DNA of 64,000 nt from Amaurobius ferox. Its lineage: Eukaryota; Arthropoda; Arachnida; Araneae; Amaurobiidae. The DNA lies in contig OX578136.1 of NCBI GenBank assembly GCA_951213105.1, forward strand, positions 74,641,230 through 74,705,229, read 5' to 3'. The position numbers and the translations under genes are program-made. The notes under the pieces are model-generated. The model saw only the letters and a list, made by a program, of their open reading frames with translations. It was not told the DNA's origin and ran no database searches. Below, piece after piece: positions 56,839 to 64,000 of the stretch (position 1 is the first letter of the stretch; every line of letters begins with the position of its first letter).

Positions 56839-56937
56839 ATGGTATTGTCAAGTCCGTAGATGTGTCTCCATGCGACAAAGAACCCTGCCAGATACCAAAA
56901 GGAGAATCTGCCACCATCACAGTTCGATGCATTTCAA
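56839..56937 (+). CDS. NPC2-like ML-domain protein, exon 2
   Basis: This 99-nt internal exon is bounded by TTATTAG and GTGAGT. It completes the Asp codon begun in exon 1 and encodes DGIVKSVDVSPCDKEPCQIP, then KGESATITVRCIS plus one base. The DG-V-K-V-V-S-PC...PC pattern is the hallmark N-terminal part of NPC2 proteins, and Cys36 and Cys41 form the conserved small disulfide loop. Cys55, in VRCIS, is unusual: most family members have Phe or another hydrophobic residue there, so it may be unpaired. The preceding intron is about 22.9 kb and the next is 6.8 kb. An open frame continues upstream to 56763, but the acceptor and homology both start the exon at 56839. Confidence 0.88.
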
Positions 56938-57582
56938 GTGAGTGTTTCAAATGTTTAATTATTTAATTTACTAAGTTCAATAAAGACTAGAGCACTAAAT
57001 TTGTCCTCTAACAACAGATATTTTTGCTTGATCGTTGAACCCTTGTTAAAGCAATGAAAATTTTGTTATTAGATTAATTACATTTATAAAATGCGATAGC
57101 ACTATTCAGATCACCGTAGTGAGGGTTGTTATTGTTGTTGTTGAGACCCAGACAGTCAGGCCTAACCGTAGTGAGTGTGTTCAAAGTAGAGTAAAACCTA
57201 TCTAAGAGACCACCTGTTCAGCGATCATCTGTGTTAAAGACCATTAAACACAAATATAGACATATTTCAAATAGCCATCTTTCAATAATTTGATATATTC
57301 GATCAGCCAAAGTGGAAAATGTTCCCATGCAAAGTTAATTGATAATTATTAGCTTCAATAAACTGCATTTTCAAGAAATCAAAATTGTTTTTTCTGCCTT
57401 TAGCTTTGGCTTATCAAAGTTCAACTTTATTTCTATGCTAAATATTTTTGTTTCAAGTCATTACTATACCCAGACAACTGATTGTCTAATGTCCCTCATT
57501 TTGAATGTCCCGAATTGCGCTGTCCCTCCGCATGCTCGCAGTGTTTTTCTAAACGAAGAAATCCCTGAAGTCTTCTATAATA
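56938..57582. other. Start of intron 2, with a SINE-tail fragment
   Basis: A GTT-repeat with GTTGAGACCCAGACAGTCAG at about 57126-57170 is the inverted tail of the SINE family. A 90-codon plus-strand frame at 57339-57611 has no recognised motif and runs into the family A element. Confidence 0.5.
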
Positions 57583-58499
57583 TTACTTTCCTTATATACA
57601 ATAATGTATAAGGAAAGTATTGTGACGGGGTCGAAAATTCAAATTTGAGCTTTCGACGGGAGAGCACGTTTCAAGCATCCCTGATCAAGAATGGAACATT
57701 TTTGAAGTGATGTTTGTGTGTGTGTGTGTGTCAGTGAGTCTGTGGAGACGATAACTGAAGAACGAATGGACCGATTCAAACAAAATTTGGTACAAAAATT
57801 ACAATCTGTAAACACTGGAACCCTATTGTTTTTATATGTAATCGAATGTTCAGAACCCCCCTAAATTTTCGAGGGAAATTTTGAAAAAATCGTTCAAAAA
57901 TCAAAACCTCTAATAAAGTTACGCAAATAGACATTTATTATGTAATGTTTCATTAGAAAACGATTGAAATAAATTTTAGAACGCTAACATGAACCGTTCT
58001 CGAGATATTGCACATTTTTCAAAAAAATTATCAAACGTCATATAAAATAAAATAAAAATATTTCCTTTTGAGAAACATGTTTACTTTTCATATGTAATAC
58101 CATACGATAAATTGGGTGGCATCATTCTCGTGGATCCAGCTCGTTCCATTCATGAAAAAAGATACTTTGAGTAATACTTTTGTATTTGAACGTCAATAGT
58201 CATTTACCTGCTGTAAGAATAACTTATTTCTCCGTTCATAACGCTTGGCGAGATTTTGGCGACGAATTTGGTGGAATGTCGCCAACTTGGCGACTTTTTT
58301 AAATGTTGCTACATTAACGAAAAACTTGCCAAATGGATAAAAATGACGCTAAATCAATGAAAATGACGACTCATTGACGAAAATTCAATATCTTGGAAAG
58401 AATATAAATATCTACTATAAAAATATATTTTTTTTTTTATTGTAAAAGTAGTAAATTCATTGCATTATATAAGGAAAGTCATGTGCTGCCCACATCAGA
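57583..58499 (-). mobile_element. Family A hairpin-ended element, copy A5
   Basis: Inverted and apparently complete: the 3' hairpin is at 57585-57619, GT tract at about 57715-57732, GGCGA module at about 58245-58335, and TCTGATGTGGGCAGCACATG is read from 58499 downward. It lies immediately before the RNase H remnant and may have inserted into that retroelement. Confidence 0.8.
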
Positions 58500-58504
58500 T
58501 TTTT

Positions 58505-60020
58505 TTTACTGACGGATCAAAGATCCAGAACCAAGTGGGCTTCCTATTGTAATTTTTAAGAAGATTTGGTTATCTCCCAAGGGTTTAAGCTTGACTCTCA
58601 CAATTCAGTCTTCCAAACCTAAATTTGTGCCATTAAGTCTATTGACTGGGTGACTCACAACAATAAACGTATCAACATTCTCTCTGGCAGCCTCTCCTCT
58701 ATCAGTTCTTTGAAATTAAATCAAAATAAATCTAACTTACTTAACCCTTTCGCGACGACCGGCACGCCTAAGCGCCAGCTGCGAACTTGCATTCAAGGAG
58801 GAACGGCACTCCACTCGGGCCAGAGGAAATTTTACCGCAAGCGGATAGTGGCACCTATAAGTGCCACCACGCGGAACGTTTTAATTTGTGTGCTAGATGG
58901 CGTTACTTGTCCATGGAACTAACTTCAATGTATTTTGCAGAGGCATGACCTTGGCAGAAGAGGATCGAATGAATTATTTCTCCATTTGGAGCGATGAAAA
59001 TCATTTTGTAACATAAACAAACAGAGTAATTCTCGTAGCATCAACAATTTTATAATTGAGTTTCGGTTTTTATTTTTATTTCAGCGTTATGATTTCGTTG
59101 GTGAATCATAGGAATATAAGAGAGTATTTTTTTTTGTTTAGGTTTTAGAGGCAGTGAAATTATTCGTTTATTTCGGATAAAGGAATGGGAGCAACTAACG
59201 AGTATTTTGTATGAAGATTATACATCAAATAGAACATAAATATTTCTTTTATTCCTGAAAAAAGTAGATTTCTGTGTTGAATAGGTGATTTTCAGTGAAT
59301 TTTTTTCGAGAGTTAGGCTTAGCGCAAAAAATGCGCCGTCCTTTTCGACCATTTCGGAAGCGAAGCGCTTCGTCTTTTGGGCCACGACAGCTCCGGAATG
59401 CCGCCGTTCCGAAAGGGGATGGATAAATTAAAAGCTGCCAATGCTGCTAACTACATGGGTCTTTCATGGATCCCGTGTGGGCATTGAGGGTAGCAAGGCG
59501 GCAGACAGGTTGGCTAAGCTCGTGTCCTCAACTGTGGCTGCCCTTGAGCATTCCTTTTCCGTATTCTTTTATTTCCACCAAGTTTTTTAAATTATTTTTG
59601 CTGAAAGAGTGACAGGACAAGGCAGATCTTTCCGAAGGGTAATAATAACCTTTAAATTACAAACAAGTTTTTAATTTATTTTCTCACCGGCCATGGCCCA
59701 TTTACCAAATAGTACCTTTTCACAGGTTTAACTTAAAAAGTTCCCCTAATTGTTTGTATAAAATAGCCGGTGATGCAGAACATTATATTTTTGACTTCCC
59801 TTTTACTATTAAGTTTCACTTAGAAAACCCTCTGAGGAAAGCTGGAATTTGTGGTTTTCTATGGTGTTGACTAACTCACAATCAGTTTCTAAAATTAAAA
59901 TAAAATGTATTCTTATCGCCGCCAGTATTGCTGACGATCCGAGCTAGCTCATTTTCTGAGGGTTTATTATTATTACTATTATTATTATTATTATTATTAT
60001 CATCATCATCAGCATCATTA
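58505..60020 (+). pseudogene. Non-LTR retroelement C-terminal remnant with RNase H
   Basis: The plus strand carries FTDGSK (58505-58522), the first RNase H active-site segment, then IDWVTHNNKRINILSGSLSS (about 58636-58700), corresponding to the third conserved block. After an insertion (58745-59427) it resumes with TWVFHGSRVGIEGSKAADRL (about 59453-59512), the H-G-N-x-x-AD block in degraded form. A C-terminal stretch resembling the post-RNase H region of I-type elements follows (HRPWPIYQIVPF and AGDAEHYIFDFPF, about 59690-59815). A (TTA)n tract at about 59967-60021 is probably its 3' tail. The RT and endonuclease are absent. This is a different clade from the jockey element, which lacks RNase H. 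Confidence 0.7.
58745..59427. mobile_element. Possible piggyBac-type MITE inside the RNase H remnant
   Basis: It separates two halves of one RNase H reading frame. The left junction is TTAA then CCCTTTCGCGACGACCGGCA. Near the right junction the inverse of CCCTTTCGGAACGGCGGCAT occurs, then ten bases, then TTAA (59428-59431). TTAA duplications and CCC-starting ends are piggyBac features; the ten extra bases are unexplained. Shared patches of GC-rich sequence lie near both ends. No transposase is present. Confidence 0.55.
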
Positions 60021-61158
60021 TTGTGCTGCTTGATTCTTCTCTGTTAATTCTATGCTTATTCTATCCGAATTACAGTTTATCAATTCCCTGTTACAATTTA
60101 TCAATCCCCTTCGAAAAGTATTTGAGGTTCTTATCAACTGTTTCAAATCTGGTATCTCTGTGCTTTTACAAATTGCTCCTAAAGTAAAACTGTGATTCTT
60201 GTTATTTTATTTTTTATATTGTATCACGTGCTACTTAAACTGATTTTAGTGCTTTATTTGTAGAGATGTGGGTTTTCTGGAAAATTTTCTGTAGTGGAAA
60301 ATTTTTCGGATAATTTTGAGCTTTTTCGTAAATATTATATTTAAGCTAGAATGATATGTCCAGTGACATTTAAAAGTATTTGTTCCTACATCAGAGCTAC
60401 ACTCATATATATATTAAATAAAATGGTTGAAACACGGTTTAAATTTAGATATATATAAAAATATTTTATGCACAAAAATTTCTAATACATATACATTGAC
60501 GTCAGCAACTGCAATTTTATATTTCATTGAGTATCTGTACTTCTGAAAAGTTATAAAATAATTATATTTTATCTATAACAATAGAAAAAAATATTATTGT
60601 AAATCATAAATTTAAAACAATGCACAAACAAATAATAAATTAAAAATAAATAAAAATTGCTAAACCCTTTCTGAATCATAAATAATTTACTGTTTATTAC
60701 AGGTGTAAGAAATAAATTATTAAATACATAACTTTCATATGCTTGCTTCAAGGAAGAATTAAAAAGTTTTATTCTCATAAGTAGCAGTTTTATTTATTGT
60801 GATATAAAAATATTATAAGAAAAAATAATAATTGCTTATGATTTAAAAATAAAGTATTAAATATTATAATTAACAATGTTTTAAAAATGCCTGTTAACCA
60901 GGGTTTGGGAAAAATGGGGGTGGGTTGTTGTTTTTTAACCAAAATCCATGGTTTTAACAAAAAAAAGAAGAGCATTGTTTAGATCAATGGAATTTTAATC
61001 AGCCAACACTGATGCTGCTCTGCTAACTGAAAGGGAAATCTGAAAGACTCCTGTGTGTTTACGCCCTATAGTACATAAATAAGCCATCATGAGCCCTGAA
61101 TCTACCACTTTCTTAAATAACTACTACTCTCTACTACTACTACTATTACTAAATAATA
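60021..61158. other. No gene recognised
   Basis: Very AT-rich intronic DNA. Short minus-strand frames at 60569-60975 are Phe/Leu-rich by composition. About 60735-60800 resembles 19900-19955. Confidence 0.5.
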
Positions 61159-63165
61159 TCTATAAATAAAATTGAAAATCTGTCTGTCTGTACTGTCTGT
61201 ATGTATGTATGTTTGTCTCATTATCATGGGAGAACGGCTGAGCCGAATTTAAGGAAATTTTGTGGGTAATCTTGCGATAGCTCCACTTAAAAATTAGTCT
61301 ATGTTTCGAGTTTCTAAGACCAGGGGTTGTTAAGCTATTAATGAAAAATGAAAATTTTTCCTAGGAGTTCTACTCTCTAACTCCCGGGTTCCTACAAACG
61401 AAAAAGGTTGGAAATCGCTGGTTTAAAACGTGAAAGTGAATTGAAACTATCTCTTGAGTTTGGCAGACGTTTATTGCGCTTATCTGTCACTTTTAAAAAT
61501 CGCAGGTTTGAAACATGAATTTAAATGGAAACTCTATCACCATGGCTTATTTTTCACAGGCTCTTACTCAACAACGAAAAGCATTAAGAAATCAAAATGG
61601 TTATTGAATTATTAACATTTTATGAGGAAGATTCTTGTAATTGATTCTTTCTTATCTTTGATTTAATTGCGTTGTTCAGCAACGCAATTAAATCAAACGT
61701 GTTTGTTAATTTTTATTATTATATTTTCGATTTGAATAATAAATAAATGGATATAAAAATATATTTTACAAATAAACGGTTTGATTTTTAAACACTTTAC
61801 AACATAGTTGAAAAGTGTTCATGACTTCGTTCATTCTATCTGTCTGTCTGTCTGTCTGTCCGTTACCACGATAACTGCCGTAAAAATGACTTTATCAAAA
61901 TGAAATTTGAGTATGTTATTCAGGCGGTCTGTGGGACCTATGGAAATATAAATTAACAATATCAAGTTTTGGATTGAACCCTATGGGACCTACTTTTTCA
62001 AACATTTTTTAAGCGAATTTAAAATTCCCAAATTGCTTCGAAAGTTTTAGGTAATATTCAAATTATCCTATAAAATATATAAAACAAATTTCAGTAAAAT
62101 ATATTCAGTAGTTTTTAAATAAAAATTAAAAAAATAATTACACCCTTTATATGAAGAGATCACGTGACCCACTTCAAAATAAAATATGGCATCCATCTTG
62201 TGTCAAAATCGTGATTTTTAAAGTTCGTTTAATTTATATTTAGTGTTTTATCCGGCCTAAAACCGCTTTATTTTTGCTTAAATTCTGTACATCTACATTC
62301 TGAAATAATACAATTACAATATATTTCAGGTTAAATGATCACCAAACTTTGATTATTTCTACAACGAAGCCTAATTTTCACTTATGGAGAATGTAAACAC
62401 CAAACGATGCAGAATAAGTTGTATAAGAATTGCTGCATTTCTTTAACGAAAAATTATTTAGCTCATGGAGTCTACAATATAGCTGATATGAATGAAACAT
62501 TCATTGATTTTACATCGAGATGCAGACGATTTTCTCGATAAAGTTTTAAGCTTAAGCATAGAGTTAAATTACTTGTACCTTCATGGTTTTAAGTTTTTAA
62601 ATAAAATAAATTATTGTAGTATTGTGATGAATGAAAGGAGTGGAAAGAAGTTTATGAATGAAATGCTGCTTTTATATAGAGAGCCAGGCGATTTATATTT
62701 CGATGACGTCATTCGAATAAAATTCATTTGTCTTCGATGAAGTTTTCAAATATAATAAATTGTAGTATTGTGATAATTTTAAAAATATTACCGAGGAATG
62801 TATCGCATTTTAGAGATGTTTAAACAAAATTGCATTGAAGTTGGAAAGTGTTTCATAATCAATACTTTATGCATGATTGATCTTTCTTGTCCTTTAATTA
62901 TATTAATTGACTGCGTACATCACTTTCATTTATTTTAGCAAAGCGTTTTCAAACTTATATATTGTGTTTAACCAATAAACTCATATATTGTGTTTAGCTA
63001 ATAAACTCATTCAGCCGATTGTTGAAACAGAATAAGAGTAGAACGGGTATATCTTCTAATATAATTTAATGTTTTCATTTAGTATATGCAAACGTGATCC
63101 GGATGTTTTATTCTTCAAATCTGCGAATTCAAACCTACGAATTCGGCGGGATAACGTTAAAAATA
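61159..63165 (+). mobile_element. Helitron copy, split by a family C element, 3' end lost
   Basis: The 5' end TCTATAAATAAAATTG follows an A. The (CTGT)n tract and GGGAGAACGGCTGAGCCG match copies 1 and 3. Homology stops at GGTTTGATTTTT (about 61789) and resumes at TTTAATTATATTAATT (about 62893), continuing through TTGTTGAAACAGAATAAGAG to AATTCGGCGGGATAACG (about 63155). The CTAG terminus is absent. Confidence 0.7.
61790..62890 (+). mobile_element. Family C repeat, full-length copy
   Basis: It starts AAACACTTTACAACATAGTT with an AACACTTT/AAAAGTGTT hairpin and ends GTGTTTCATAATCAATACTT, then ATGCATGATTGATCTTTCTT, which forms another hairpin. It interrupts a Helitron and so is defined on both sides. 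Partial copies are at 36763-37150 (left half) and 40560-41067 (right half). The 82-codon frame at 62492-62740 has no recognised motif. Confidence 0.7.
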
Positions 63166-63758
63166 ACGCTTAAAAATTTAATTTTTAACTAAACTGACAC
63201 TGAATTTCAACGCTAAATTTCAACCACCCAGGTTGCAGTTACACAAACTTTACAACAGCATGAAATGTAGACCACTTTAAGGCCAGTAAAATAGTTCTTA
63301 TTCCAAGTATCTAACTCTTTTGAGTTCCAAAATATTTAAATTTGCTTGAACATCAAAATTCATCAAATTTGGAGTCCGCCATGTTGAAAAAATGGCTGTA
63401 TCAAATAATCGACCTAGATGAAAAAATTTTAAAATTCGTTTTTCATCTGCTGAAATATGTAGAAACATTTGTGCGCAAAGTATAAAAATTTTCAAAAATG
63501 GTCATGCAACCAAATATTCTTTTTTGGGGTGATTTTACATGGAATGACCCATCTTTATTATTTTGTATTTCGTATTCTTTCTTTACAATTGAAGGTGTTC
63601 AAAAATTTCCGGACATGTTGTTTGAAAGTAAAAGAAAAAAAAAATAGCAATAAATAATAATGAAAAATAGCAATAAATAACAATAAAATGCAATTAATAT
63701 TTTGTCAACCTAAATTTTAAGGCATTTTGATGATTATATACTTACTGTCTTCTTATAG
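63166..63758. other. End of intron 2, no other gene recognised
   Basis: AT-rich sequence ending in a pyrimidine-rich tract and the acceptor TCTTATAG at 63758. Confidence 0.5.
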
Positions 63759-63934
63759 ATGTAAACGCAGAAAAACTCCGACTGTCCGTGTTTGCTGAAA
63801 TTGCTGGCATCGAACTTATCTATCCAGGAATGAAGAGAGATGCTTGCCGTGGAAAGAACTTGACTTGCCCTATCACAGAAGGGCAAGAACTCCTGTTTGT
63901 ACAAAAATTTCCAGTCAAGAAATTTTTTCCTTCG
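63759..63934 (+). CDS. NPC2-like ML-domain protein, exon 3
   Basis: This 176-nt exon between CTTATAG and GTAAGT completes the codon left by exon 2 and ends in phase 0. It encodes residues 58-116: NVNAEKLRLSVFAEIAGIEL, then IYPGMKRDACRGKNLTCPIT and EGQELLFVQKFPVKKFFPS. The pattern (hydrophobic strand, G-----P segment, D-C---N-TCP, hydrophobic strand, PVK--FP) is the ML-domain core. Cys87 and Cys94 form the second conserved disulfide. Asn91 in NLT is a potential N-glycosylation site, fitting a secreted protein. The remaining third of the domain (final strands, the conserved W-L and the last Cys) should lie in one or more exons right of the window. Ligand and tissue cannot be told from sequence. 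Confidence 0.9.
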
Positions 63935-64000
63935 GTAAGTATAGTTCTTTCCTGATTTATTACGATAAAACTGGAAGGAACATTATAGAAAAGGAACCTC
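63935..64000. other. Start of intron 3
   Basis: The donor GTAAGTATAG follows exon 3. The window ends within this intron. Confidence 0.8.

Noticed and set aside
56763..56966. Exon 2 as a stand-alone 67-codon gene starting at 56763
   Set aside because: The upstream part reads as intron and polypyrimidine tract, while homology and the AG acceptor begin the coding part at 56839.
60569..60975. Phe/Leu-rich minus-strand frames suggesting membrane proteins
   Set aside because: Their composition follows from very AT-rich DNA. No start context or conservation clue is visible.

Overview
The window is AT-rich eukaryotic DNA, most likely from an arthropod and possibly an arachnid. That guess rests on jockey-clade, RTE, Penelope-like, Helitron, hAT and Tc1 remnants, on tRNA-derived SINEs, and on an arthropod-style secreted lipid-binding gene with very long introns. 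I see no bacterial genes, rRNA, functional tRNA or CRISPR array.

One host gene can be supported. It is an NPC2-like (ML-domain) secreted lipid-transfer protein on the + strand, with three recognisable coding exons at 33883-33955, 56839-56937 and 63759-63934. They join in phase (1, 1, then 0) with GT/AG splice sites and give 116 residues. The gene continues past the right edge. The introns are about 22.9 kb and 6.8 kb and consist almost entirely of repeats.

Layout. 1-5110: degenerate tandem (satellite-like) repeats interrupted by other insertions. 5341-12136: a jockey-type non-LTR retrotransposon on the - strand with a 14-bp target duplication, an intact EN-RT ORF, a gag ORF broken at a homopolymer, and a 1.3-kb hAT-like element (8-bp target duplication) in its 5' UTR. 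12419-18100: hairpin-ended repeats, SINEs and a decayed Penelope-like RT. 20000-28450: a long-TIR element followed directly by a chain of Helitrons joined head to tail. 29160-32830: a hairpin-ended repeat, a solo LTR with visible TATA box and polyadenylation signal, and a tandem duplication that includes the 3' end of an RTE element. 33883 onward: the NPC2-like gene, its introns holding SINE arrays, hairpin-ended repeats, a second Penelope-like copy, a 150-bp satellite, a MITE, a dead Tc1 element, an RNase H-bearing retroelement remnant split by two insertions, and a Helitron split by another repeat.

Nothing here looks like a multi-gene pathway or defence system. The most interesting signals are in the mobile DNA: nested insertions with readable target duplications, tandem Helitrons sharing the junction base, a recurrent family with terminal hairpins, and an internal inverted-repeat module shared between that family and the Helitrons. 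All family assignments were made by eye from motifs, without database searches.
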